A DNA stretch of 64,000 nt from Pseudoteredinibacter isoporae_A (GCF_040372805.1 NZ_BAABWJ010000011.1:1-64000), one strand, 5' to 3'; shown: positions 56,501 to 63,829, counted from the stretch's first letter. Translations and numbers: made by a program. Notes: generated by a model from the letters alone, not told the origin.

Positions 56501-59500
56501 CGTGATAAAAATGGCAATGTAATCTCCGAAAAGATTATCACGGCTGGTGGTGCAGTCAGCAAAAAGTCGTTTTCCTCGTTTGATAAGTTGGATCGAATTT
56601 CAAGTTCTAGCGATGCCTATAACGCCAATCAAAACTTTCAATATGACAACTATGGAAATCTCACCCAAGTCACCGATGAGCAGTCGAAAGCTACCCTACG
56701 TTTTTATGATCAGCTAAACCGATTGATCAAACAGACCAATACTGAAAACAAGCATACGCTTTATGCGTATGATGCCTTCGATAATATCATTAAGGTGACT
56801 GACCCCCTGGGCCGAGAAACCCACTATGAGTACAATGTTTTTGGGGACAAGGTATCTCAAAACAGTCCTGATACTGGAGTCTCTACCTATCAATATGATG
56901 TTGCTGGCAATTTAGTGAGTAAAACGGATGCGCGTGGCATTGTCGTCAATTATCAATGGGATGCCTCTAATCGATTATTGAGCACGGAGTACCCTGATCC
57001 CCAAGAAAATATTACCTACAGCTATGATGCGCCCGCAAACGGTGGCATCGGTCAATTGACCAGTATTAACGATCATTCTGGCAGTACGCAGCGATCCTAC
57101 AATGTCTTTGGGGAATTAACCCAGGAGGTGGTCACGATTGACAGTGTAAGCTTTACCGTGTCGTACCAATACGATGCGGGTCTGGTAACGAGTATGACCT
57201 ACCCGGATGGGGGTGTTGTGAGTAATACTCTCGATACTCAAGGGCGAGTGATGGATAAGGATTTGCAAATTGCCTCAAGCATTACTTCGCTGGCATCTAA
57301 TGTCACTTACCACCCATTTGGAGAAGAGTCCGGCCGGTTATATGGAAACAGCTTACAGCTATCTAGACAGTTTGATTTAAACCACCGACTCACCGAGTAC
57401 AGTGTCACAGGCATCAATGATGTTTCATTGGCCTATACGAATCGAGGAAACATTAGCTCGGTAACGGATCTTTTAGACGCGGCCAATGACAATACCTACG
57501 CCTACGATTCAGAGCAGCGTCTGACAATGGCTCAAAGCTCAACAAGTAGCAAGGGGTATCATTATGATGCTTTAGGCAATCGGCTTTTAGAGACTGAAGG
57601 CGGGAGGATTGTCGATCAGTACAACTATGATGCTGGGCGTCTTACATCACTGGCAGTTGATTTCAAAGAAGACATCAGTTGGACCAGGAATGCAACAGCG
57701 TATAGAGGGCAAAATGGTTTAAAGCGCACATTGATTTGTGCGGCGAATCAGTCCAAGCGAACCATTTATGGCACCGATATTTATACTGATCGTTCTTCTA
57801 TTTGTACGGCCGCTATGCACGCTGGACTCATTCAGCAAGCGACAGGAGGTGGCGTTACCTTAGAAACTCTGCCAGGACAAAGTAGTTATACGGGCACAAC
57901 AAGAAACGGGGTCACTTCGCTCGACGATCCATACCCTTCGGGGGGGAGTTTTGCTCTCACAGCGGGAAGTGATTTGCCCTCTCTAGTTATTGAAAAAGCC
58001 ACATGGCGAACCAATATGTGGCCTTATCGTGGTCAGAATGATCGCGTGCTGTATTACGCATGCCCACCAGGCAGCTTTAAGGGAACACTTTATGGAACCG
58101 ATACCTATACGGATGATTCTAAAGTCTGTCGGGCCGCTTTGCACAGCGGCTTACTAACCAGCTCTAACGGTGGAGTGATTAAGGCTACCGTTAAGCCAGG
58201 CGAACAGTCCTATACAGGAAGTACCCGAAATGGAATAAAGAGCAAAAATTTCAGCACCTGGCCAGGCAGCTTTATCGTGGAAGGAACCAATATTGTCCTT
58301 GCCAACTGGTCGTCGACCGCTGAATCCTTAGGTTTTCAAAGTGGGCAGGAAAAGTCGGTTTATTGCCCGAAATCGGGAAGCGTTGGGAATGTGAAAGGCA
58401 GTGGAATATATACAGCCAATTCCTCAGTGTGCTCGGCAGCCGTGCATGCGGGAGCAATGAACTCATCTGAAGGGGGCCTATTCAAGATAACGATGAAGCC
58501 GGGCCGGCAATCCTACTATAGCACTCAGCTAAATGGCGTTAACAGTGCAGCGTATGGTGCGTATTCCAGTAGTTTTGTGGTGACCAGTCCAGCAGGCCAA
58601 ATTGGATATGACCAGGTTGGCAACATGCTCCATAAAGGCTCCAGTGTGTTTATGGACTATAACCAAGCTGGACGACTCAGCCATTCAAGTGGTTCAGCGT
58701 CTGCGAGCTATTTGTATAACTACCGTGGGCAACGCGTTAAGAAAACGGTCAATGGGGTCACTCGGTATTTTATCTATGATCAAAATGGAAACGTGATTGC
58801 CGAAGCGAATGCTTCAGGAGCCGTGGCTCGACAATACGTTTATCTTAACGGTCGCCGGTTGGCGCAGCTTGAAAATGGCTCCACCTACTTTATTCATACG
58901 GATCATCAGGATAATTCCCTTGCTCTTACTGATGGCTCGGCCAATGTAGTCTGGAAAGGCAAGCGTGATCCGTTTGGGGAAGTGGATGTTACAACGCAAA
59001 CTATAACCCACAATCTACGATTACCCGGTCAGTATTACGACCTGGAGTCAGGGTTACACTATAATTACTTTAGGGATTATGACCCCAGTCTGGGAAGGTA
59101 TATTCAATCTGATCCAATTGGATTGGATGGAGGGATCAATACCTATGGCTATGTAGAAGGAAATCCAATTCAATATACTGATCCTTTTGGTCTAAGGAGA
59201 CGCATTGGTTTGCCAGGCGGGAATAGAACTGTAACGGGCACACCAGTTCCTTGTTTGGGGTGTGGCCCGAGAGGTGGTTCTAAAAGACGTCCCAAAGACA
59301 ATGTAATCCCGTTTCCACCATCTGGTCGTCAAAATAGGAAGCCACCACCTAGAAATTACTGCCCTGAATCAGAACCCGAGGATGGGGATGATGATCCGTG
59401 TGAGGAATGGCTCGAGGATCTATTAGAGCTAACTTTAGCAATTAGGTTGAAAGTTGTAAAAGTTGATGAGGTCACCAAAAGAGCCATTAACAATCAAATT

Positions 59501-59554
59501 CGGAATTTCAAGTTAAGTTGCCCGCATCTAGCTGGCGAAATTGGGTATTTATAG
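53567..59554 (+). CDS. Secreted Rhs/YD-repeat protein with C39-like peptidase and three LCCL domains
   Basis: A protein of 1,995 residues. A Sec signal peptide (MVRRFLFVAFSFFALSSQAL) starts it. A helical, TPR-like part spans about 85-200. A C39-like cysteine peptidase domain follows, with Cys238 (LADCGTKAL), His317 (GSGHYWIIEE) and Asp333 (IYDEQN). YD repeats fill about 480-1365. Three tandem LCCL-like domains lie at about 1374-1462, 1475-1572 and 1580-1675, each with GT-x-x-YT, an HAG/HSG element and a NGV/NGI-x-S element. The Rhs core ends YDPSLGRYIQSDPIGLDGG and the shell closes at DPFGL (about 1872-1876). The last 120 residues are a variable tip of unknown fold, with CLGC and a C-terminal SCPHLAGE. 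No VgrG, PAAR or EagR gene adjoins it. A start at 53528 is possible, but AGGT near 53555 favours 53567. Confidence 0.88.
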   Translation: MVRRFLFVAFSFFALSSQALSKAPTEEQLVREIQSIKPAFDGFSARENREPTVQDIMAMGQLGGTLVPDEDVSFHNKRKAARSFELSKSSRSKSDAIDQHIMFGEAMNEWNQHNYDHAYDMLGEYVKAYPNGIWTGEAILHQGCDARYNGRYNEAGKKFSDLISRYKGKQSTTAKLLSDKAKSRLAVLRLLENSPEESSRLFSELAANGMDWRQRTYAQNWLQRISRSRVDGRMLADCGTKALSQIALKNGDVEAARELESLKPESSVGFSMHDLSEIAKTHGYETTAIKTSGESIQSLPLPAIAQVNRDSVGGSGHYWIIEEATDNQVVIYDEQNKRRFRQSIDEFENEWEGNLLVFADKQEKLPGERLSQADAEQIFGGCCGVQRPEDDLGSPGQCKSQGCPDWAVNNRNLNLYVTDTPLWYDAPYGPDVSLDLSYNSQSSIAQNEVFGNKWTFNYGTYLVEDPGATATIFMPDGQRSVFVYNSAGEFEAPYGETENLVKVSGSHYVLSAQNGTEYTYSSPSNTNSQQVFLTQVKSVDGFSLTLTYDSNARLISISDAQSRVTTFTYNANGLVSKVSDPFGREANFTYDAQRNLVSIQDMGGYTSHIAYDSDVYITEIDKPNEGKWLFSIEPADGVNIGSIAYSAPGSPMWENYRVTITSPLGHKTEHYYNGLGGRSWTVKPNEYVDYQSQQHSNYTHASKTEYRFLRASGGKSRISSKTYPDGSSRSYKYDSHGNQTERSGQASAKTTVVYNASHQVTSRTEAVGTPVARTTTYEYLSNQLSLPTKTTYASLSNGRHKEQLISYNSQNLPLTVTDREMDGSAVVSQRVTSYQYNSQGLVTQIDGPRTDVNDVTSITYHSCSLGASYCGKIATVTNALGQVTEYKQYVLDGKVSLQENPNGLTIETTYDDLGRPLTVKKYDKLSPASFRETVYTYEGPKRKKSVSHPDGSTFTYAYSSEGLLLSITDKSGDKIQYERDKNGNVISEKIITAGGAVSKKSFSSFDKLDRISSSSDAYNANQNFQYDNYGNLTQVTDEQSKATLRFYDQLNRLIKQTNTENKHTLYAYDAFDNIIKVTDPLGRETHYEYNVFGDKVSQNSPDTGVSTYQYDVAGNLVSKTDARGIVVNYQWDASNRLLSTEYPDPQENITYSYDAPANGGIGQLTSINDHSGSTQRSYNVFGELTQEVVTIDSVSFTVSYQYDAGLVTSMTYPDGGVVSNTLDTQGRVMDKDLQIASSITSLASNVTYHPFGEESGRLYGNSLQLSRQFDLNHRLTEYSVTGINDVSLAYTNRGNISSVTDLLDAANDNTYAYDSEQRLTMAQSSTSSKGYHYDALGNRLLETEGGRIVDQYNYDAGRLTSLAVDFKEDISWTRNATAYRGQNGLKRTLICAANQSKRTIYGTDIYTDRSSICTAAMHAGLIQQATGGGVTLETLPGQSSYTGTTRNGVTSLDDPYPSGGSFALTAGSDLPSLVIEKATWRTNMWPYRGQNDRVLYYACPPGSFKGTLYGTDTYTDDSKVCRAALHSGLLTSSNGGVIKATVKPGEQSYTGSTRNGIKSKNFSTWPGSFIVEGTNIVLANWSSTAESLGFQSGQEKSVYCPKSGSVGNVKGSGIYTANSSVCSAAVHAGAMNSSEGGLFKITMKPGRQSYYSTQLNGVNSAAYGAYSSSFVVTSPAGQIGYDQVGNMLHKGSSVFMDYNQAGRLSHSSGSASASYLYNYRGQRVKKTVNGVTRYFIYDQNGNVIAEANASGAVARQYVYLNGRRLAQLENGSTYFIHTDHQDNSLALTDGSANVVWKGKRDPFGEVDVTTQTITHNLRLPGQYYDLESGLHYNYFRDYDPSLGRYIQSDPIGLDGGINTYGYVEGNPIQYTDPFGLRRRIGLPGGNRTVTGTPVPCLGCGPRGGSKRRPKDNVIPFPPSGRQNRKPPPRNYCPESEPEDGDDDPCEEWLEDLLELTLAIRLKVVKVDEVTKRAINNQIRNFKLSCPHLAGEIGYL
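57671..58602 (+). repeat. Three tandem LCCL-domain repeats within the Rhs gene
   Basis: Three units of about 300 bp encode related segments. The matching cores are YGTDIYTDRSSICTAAMHAG, YGTDTYTDDSKVCRAALHSG and GSGIYTANSSVCSAAVHAG, each followed by GG, a YTGT/YTGS/YYST element and NGV/NGI-x-S. They are diverged at the protein level and so not recent copies. Confidence 0.8.
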
Positions 59555-59572
59555 TTTGAGAGGTGGCCACAT

Positions 59573-59785
59573 ATGTCTGATGAAGGCATCGATAAAGAAT
59601 TTTTAAAATCACTTACCAATAGGGAAAAAAAAGTTCTCTGCCAAAAACTTGGTGTGAGTTTTGAAGAGCTTGAAGGTGGAGAGTTTAATTTGTCTAAGCT
59701 AAATGTTGATGTTTCTTTAGAGCGCCTTAAAAGCCTTCAAGCTAATATGCTAAAGCGAATTGATGATAAAAAAGAAGATGATTAG
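59573..59785 (+). CDS. Hypothetical small protein, possible immunity protein
   Basis: A 70-residue, charged, probably helical protein (SLTNREKKVLCQKLGVSFEE near the start). A GAGGTGG site precedes the ATG. It starts 18 bp after the Rhs gene, the place where cognate immunity genes of Rhs toxins usually lie. No family was recognised. NREKKVLCQKLGVSFEELE could form a short helix-turn-helix-like unit; this is weak. Confidence 0.6.
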   Translation: MSDEGIDKEFLKSLTNREKKVLCQKLGVSFEELEGGEFNLSKLNVDVSLERLKSLQANMLKRIDDKKEDD

Positions 59786-59865
59786 TTTATTCTATGTTTT
59801 ATTCTTGCATTCATGGAATTAGAGAGCGGTACGGTGATCCTGATGAATGTTAAGTGGATAGTATT

Positions 59866-60309
59866 ATGGACATAGAAGATCAGATATTGTTAAGCCGGCT
59901 TGATGGTTTCCTAGATGCAGCTTCGCTAGTGGTCTCAACTAAGAGAGAATTCATGTGCGCGGCAGTGTTGGTGGAAAATTTATTCAGGGATGCAAGCATC
60001 GTTGAAAGCCTAAAAGAACTATACTCTGACCAGGCTGTATCAATAACCTTTGTTAGTGCTTTTGAGGATTGGTTTGCTCGTCTTGAGGTCGAACTTGATA
60101 CGCTTTTTCTGGTTGTTGATGAACGTCTAAGGGCCGGAATAATTTGGAAGAAAATGGAAATTCTTAGAATTTTGACTGAAAGAAAAAAGGTGGAGCATGT
60201 AGGAAAGTACTTAATTTCGCTTCCGGAATTTAAAGGGCTTTGTTATGTCTTGGAGGTTGAGGGTGATTTGATCGTGATGCAGTTTTTTAACCGTGTCCAA
60301 AAACGCTGA
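59866..60309 (+). CDS. Hypothetical protein
   Basis: A 147-residue protein, mostly helical by appearance, with no membrane segment or recognised motif. The ATG at 59866 has a TAAGTGG site 8 bp upstream. An 18-bp sequence at 59811-59828 before it recurs before the Sel1 gene at 61234-61251. It lies in the short-gene array after the Rhs tip and may be an immunity or tip-associated gene. Confidence 0.55.
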   Translation: MDIEDQILLSRLDGFLDAASLVVSTKREFMCAAVLVENLFRDASIVESLKELYSDQAVSITFVSAFEDWFARLEVELDTLFLVVDERLRAGIIWKKMEILRILTERKKVEHVGKYLISLPEFKGLCYVLEVEGDLIVMQFFNRVQKR

Positions 60310-60310
60310 G

Positions 60311-60664
60311 ATGCTTTATCTCATCACGTATGATTCCAATGTGTTAGCAAATGTGAATTTGCAAATTCGAGTTTATAATAGCTCCTGCGCACATATAACT
60401 AGAAGGGTGCCACTGTTATTTGTATCAATCAATCAATCGATTGAGTGTATTGTGAATATGGAAAAAAGCAGTTTGATTGAAGGATCTAAATATTGGGAAC
60501 AAAGGTTTCATCATTTCATGATGGAGCAGGTTGAGCTCAGTGTCGCTGGAGACCCTGACATTACTCCGGATGAAGTGAAAATATCTTACTTGATTTCGAA
60601 GTTAGCTGTGCTCATGGTCTCCCTAGAACATTTGACAAAGAGAATAGACGACATTGAAGAATAG
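60311..60664 (+). CDS. Hypothetical protein
   Basis: A 117-residue reading frame starting one base after the stop of the preceding gene, with a weak ribosome site (the frame is open to a GTG at 60293). It has no recognised motif. The C-terminal part (ISYLISKLAVLMVSLEHLTK) is helical. It ends just before the orphan Rhs tip. It may be a real gene coupled to its upstream neighbour. Confidence 0.45.
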   Translation: MLYLITYDSNVLANVNLQIRVYNSSCAHITRRVPLLFVSINQSIECIVNMEKSSLIEGSKYWEQRFHHFMMEQVELSVAGDPDITPDEVKISYLISKLAVLMVSLEHLTKRIDDIEE

Positions 60665-60687
60665 CTGTATGGCGATAACGTATCGCT

Positions 60688-60897
60688 TACTTTAGGGATT
60701 ATGACCCCAGTCTTGGACGGTATATTCAAAGTGATCCGATTGGGCTGGACGGCGGGATAAATACCTACGGATATGCACTGCAAAATCCAGTAATGAATAT
60801 TGATCCCTCTGGATTGGCAACAAGCTGCTCTGCAAATCCACTTTCCTGCGCAGCTGCTCGCATGGAGGCGTGTAGGAGGGAAAGTGCCAAAAGGTAA
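60688..60897 (+). pseudogene. Orphan Rhs core/tip fragment
   Basis: Without a start codon, this 70-codon stretch reads YFRDYDPSLGRYIQSDPIGL, then DGGINTYGYALQNPVMNIDPSGL, then about 25 residues to a stop. Its DNA closely matches the end of the intact Rhs core at about 59064-59196, but the tip after DPSGL is different. This is the footprint of a displaced tip: a new module was joined to the core and the old tip was left downstream. Confidence 0.88.
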
Positions 60898-61150
60898 GAA
60901 AAAACCTAGACACCCCTATAAAAAAGGGTGGAGAATCTATGTTCGGTGCAATATAAATATGCAGGTTGAATGCCAGAATTGCGCAGATACTATTGGAGGA
61001 AAAGGAAAAGGAAAAGGAAAAGGAAAAGGAAAAGGAAAAGGAAAAGGAAAAGGAAAAGGGGAAGGAAAAGGAAAAGGGGAAGGGGAAGGGGAAGGGAACA
61101 CTGCTGGTTATGATAGGATGGTTGCCGAGAAAAAGCTAAAGAGAACTTAA
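60898..61150 (+). pseudogene. Frameshifted remainder of the displaced tip
   Basis: In another frame (open from about 60800) the reading continues past the stop of the orphan tip. It encodes KGKKKPRHPYKKGWRIYVRC, NMQVECQNCADTIGG, a lysine-glycine run and GYDRMVAEKKLKRT before a stop at 61150. One frameshift between 60830 and 60897 would join the two. Four cysteines in the region could bind zinc. The call of a broken toxin domain is an inference. Confidence 0.45.
60998..61093 (+). repeat. GGAAAA hexanucleotide tandem repeat
   Basis: Sixteen hexamers stand in a row: ten GGAAAA, then a mix of GGGGAA and GGAAAA. In the frame of the displaced tip it encodes alternating lysine/glutamate and glycine. 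As the unit is six bases, length changes would not shift the frame. Confidence 0.95.
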
Positions 61151-61261
61151 AAAAGATGGGAGCATCGGGCTGCCAGACAAAACATTGCCACCCTTTAATA
61201 TGTTTCTTCAACGGTAAGCCAACTAGGTGTTCATCATGGAATTAGAGAGCGAAACTTACTA

Positions 61262-61693
61262 ATGAATAATATTCGAGATTTTTTTTCAGCTGCAGAAAAA
61301 GGAAATGCAAACGCTCAAAAGGATTTGGCGGCGATGCTTGCGAGTGGCTCTTTAGGTCAAGTAGACAACGAATCAGCAGCCTACTGGTACAGCAAAGCTG
61401 CCGAGCAAGGATTGGTAGATGCTAAATGGAATTTGGGGCTAATGTATGTCAATGGCGAAGGTGTGGAAAAGTCTGAGCGTTTTGGTTTGGAATTAATAGA
61501 AAAATCTGCTACTGAAGGTTCATGAGATGCATGTGACTTTCTAGGTAGTTGTTACAAATTAGGCTTATATGGCTTCAGTGTTGAGCTTGAAAAATTTGAA
61601 TATTGGAAAGAAATGTCTGAAAAAATACTAAATGGGGATAAAATTTTTCCACCTTTTGGAGAAAAAGAAAAAATATTTGACAGCCGTATGTAA
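61262..61693 (+). pseudogene. Sel1-repeat protein interrupted by an in-frame TGA
   Basis: The first 87 codons encode two Sel1-like repeats (AAEKGNANAQKDLAAMLASG and AAEQGLVDAKWNLGLMYVNG). A TGA at 61523-61525 stops the frame. The same frame then continues for 55 codons (DACDFLGSCYKLGLYGF onward) in good Sel1 style to a TAA at 61691-61693. The intact protein would have had about 143 residues. Sel1 proteins often act as partners or immunity proteins of polymorphic toxins. Its position after the displaced tip fits that, but is not proof. Confidence 0.75.
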
Positions 61694-62957
61694 TTACAGC
61701 AGATGTGTAAATATTAATTTTGGTGTCTTTATATCATGGGCTCGGCATGGCGGAAGAAATGGTGGTTCTCAATGTAGGTAAAGCGGAGCTGGTCGCTTGG
61801 TAATGATGTGTTGGGACAATTTTATTCTGGAGGTTTGTTTCTTTTATTTTTCTGTCCGTTTGCATCGGACTTCTTAAGCGATATAACCCCCCCCTATCAG
61901 TCACTTAAGTAATCACGCCTCATAAATGATTGAAGCATGACCGTCGGCCACGGCCATGTTGCAGCAACATCTCGCCAATTAGGCACAACCCAACAATGGG
62001 GCATTCACGTTTATACATTGCAGAGAGACCTGGTCGCTCAGGGCGTGTTATACGATGGCCACTAGAGGTCACAGTCCAGGCGCTGAGCTAAAAGCCTTCT
62101 GCAGGCACTCATATTTGGCCAAAGAGCGCGGCAAGGGATACAAAGATCAACCAGTGAAGGATCATTCAGCACTAGGCTACGAAATTGTCTGACCAGGCCG
62201 CATGTGCTGCAAGGTGATTTTTGGTTTTGGGAGATCCGTTGAATGATCGTTTCGGGATTCACCAGATCACCTCTGCATTTTTGGTTACTTTGATAAACCT
62301 CAGATTTTAACGTCTTGACCAAGAAGCTTATTCATGAATTCAGGCTATTGGGTCTTGCTGGATGCTATGTTTATATTCAGCCGATAGTAGTGCAGCGTTT
62401 ATGGAGGAGTATGGTTGCTGGGTTGGGTTTTTCATTTAACGGGAAGATTTTCAGAGCAAGGGCAAATATTTAGCTTTACTCCGTATTTGTTGCGTGCATT
62501 AAATCTGAGAGAGCTCTAGAGAAAACAACTTTGTTAATGAAAATGTCATCCTTTAACTAAAGCTCACAGCAAGAAGGCCGTACGGATATACAGCCATAAT
62601 TTTAATGGGCACTATTTCTACATGTTCCTCATAATTGGGAATTAACAACTCATAAAACATAAGATTTTTAATATCAATGGCTTACATGTCAAAAGTTGCC
62701 TCTCAAAAAACCACACAAGAGAGAATGCAAGGCGTAGCTAAATAAAAAGATTTAGACGCCAGGTCTCGCGAGCTTGGTATAATTGCACTAATTCTTGAAA
62801 AAACTCTACTAAAACAATAAATTAGAGCTTTGGACAAAGGAATGTAGCCAAGTATTTAAACGGACACCATCCTATTATTTCTGATATCCCCGAATTATTA
62901 GATTATTAAGACGCGTCCGCTTTTTGGTTTTATTTATATTGGTTTGTTGAATACGCT
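61694..62957. other. Mostly non-coding, AT-rich stretch
   Basis: I see no convincing gene in these 1.26 kb. It holds an oligo-C run near 61887 and several short, broken frames. One minus-strand frame, 62062-62322 (86 codons), contains two CxxC pairs (CSTC and CIPC) and could be a zinc-ribbon remnant, but it has no ribosome site or neighbour support. The stretch is probably decayed cassette or tip DNA. Confidence 0.5.
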
Positions 62958-62958
62958 G

Positions 62959-63445
62959 TTAGGGCAAGAAAACTGATGAAAATTTATTATATTAATACTG
63001 ATTTAGAACTCGAATCACCAGAGGATTTAACCCCAATAGTTAATGAGTTTGGAGAGAGCGTATTCAACTTATATAACGGTGAGGGGCGTGGCCATTACTT
63101 AGCTACTTTTGAATCAAATCACAACTCAGGCAGCCCTGATGCTGTGATTCAGTTTCTCTGCGGCCTTGTTGAATCGTTTGAGCCTGAGGAGAGGAGGCTT
63201 TGGGATCAGTGCTATTCAAGAATATTTGATATTGGTTATGAAGGTGGAACCCATCGGCAAAGCTATACTGACGAAATTCGACCTGAAACATTGAGTAAGA
63301 TCGCTGCTTTAAATGCAAGTATAAGAATAACAGTTTATCCAATGGACACAGATTCAAGTGAAACTTAGGCGCCCTAACAAGGACAGGCAAAACCGTCCGA
63401 AAAAGACGCGGTCTGGCTCGCTAACACTCGCTTTTTCTGCCGGCG
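62959..63445 (+). mobile_element. Integron gene cassette
   Basis: The unit is bounded by GTTAGGGC on the left (62958-62965) and GTTAGGC on the right (63445-63451), with cuts after the first G. It carries one gene and an attC. The attC left box, GCCCTAAC (63371-63378), is the exact complement of this cassette's own left end. That is expected only if the circular cassette carried a complete attC. Confidence 0.8.
62976..63368 (+). CDS. Hypothetical cassette-encoded protein
   Basis: A 130-residue acidic protein starting 17 bp into the integron cassette, the usual short leader of cassette genes. It has no membrane segment. The text GEGRGHYLATFESNHNSGSP and YEGGTHRQSYTDEIRPETL does not match a family I recognise. 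It looks intact and ends just before the attC. Confidence 0.75.
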   Translation: MKIYYINTDLELESPEDLTPIVNEFGESVFNLYNGEGRGHYLATFESNHNSGSPDAVIQFLCGLVESFEPEERRLWDQCYSRIFDIGYEGGTHRQSYTDEIRPETLSKIAALNASIRITVYPMDTDSSET

Positions 63446-63451
63446 TTAGGC
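63371..63451 (+). repeat. attC recombination site
   Basis: An 81-bp imperfect palindrome. Outer boxes are GCCCTAAC and GTTAGGC. Inner boxes are GAAAAAGACGCG (from about 63399) and CGCTTTTTC (about 63429-63437). A smaller inner pair, ggac / gtcc, lies at about 63381-63398. This is the folded, single-strand site used by integron integrases. Confidence 0.82.
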
Positions 63452-63457
63452 ACTAGT

Positions 63458-63776
63458 ATGTACAAGAAAGATATTACGGTTGGCTATGTCTGTTTGGAGT
63501 GCTGTAAGGTGTTCAAAAACACATAAGTACATCCAAGACAAACAAGGCAATTGGCAACCCATAGACTACAAAGTTGTATGACCTCAATGTAATAGTGCTA
63601 TGTACGAAACAGGTACGGCATTTAAAGCTCCCAAAACTAAAGATGTAAAAGCTTGGACTAAACTACAACCACTATTTGAAAGTGGTTGAAAATTTAATCC
63701 AGATTTTGGTAGTCCATTTGTAGGGGCTGAGCCTACAACACAAAAAGCTCCAAAGTGCCACAGTCAGAATTTATAA
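63458..63776 (+). pseudogene. Degenerate second cassette gene (zinc-ribbon-like)
   Basis: The frame starts seven bases after the attC core (YKKDITVGYVCLECCKVFK). It shifts once near 63510-63525 and then continues (YIQDKQGNWQPIDYKVV) through TGA codons at 63579-63581 and 63687-63689 to a TAA at 63774-63776. The first TGA stands where a cysteine of a second CxxC pair would be expected (before PQC). The text resembles small zinc-ribbon proteins of integron cassettes. It is almost certainly inactive. No attC was found after it. Confidence 0.6.
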
Positions 63777-63829
63777 AACTCGCGAGAAAAAGGTCAAAAA
63801 AATGCCTGGCTTAATAAGTAACTCTGGTC

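Noticed and set aside
57671..58602. The triple repeat as a recent DNA tandem duplication
   Set aside because: The similarity is at the protein level only. The DNA copies are too different for a recent event.
60998..61093. The hexamer array as a CRISPR-like repeat
   Set aside because: There are no unique spacers. It is a simple microsatellite.
62062..62322. A minus-strand frame with CSTC and CIPC pairs
   Set aside because: It has no ribosome site, no clear family and lies in decayed DNA. It is noted in the spacer entry but not called as a gene.
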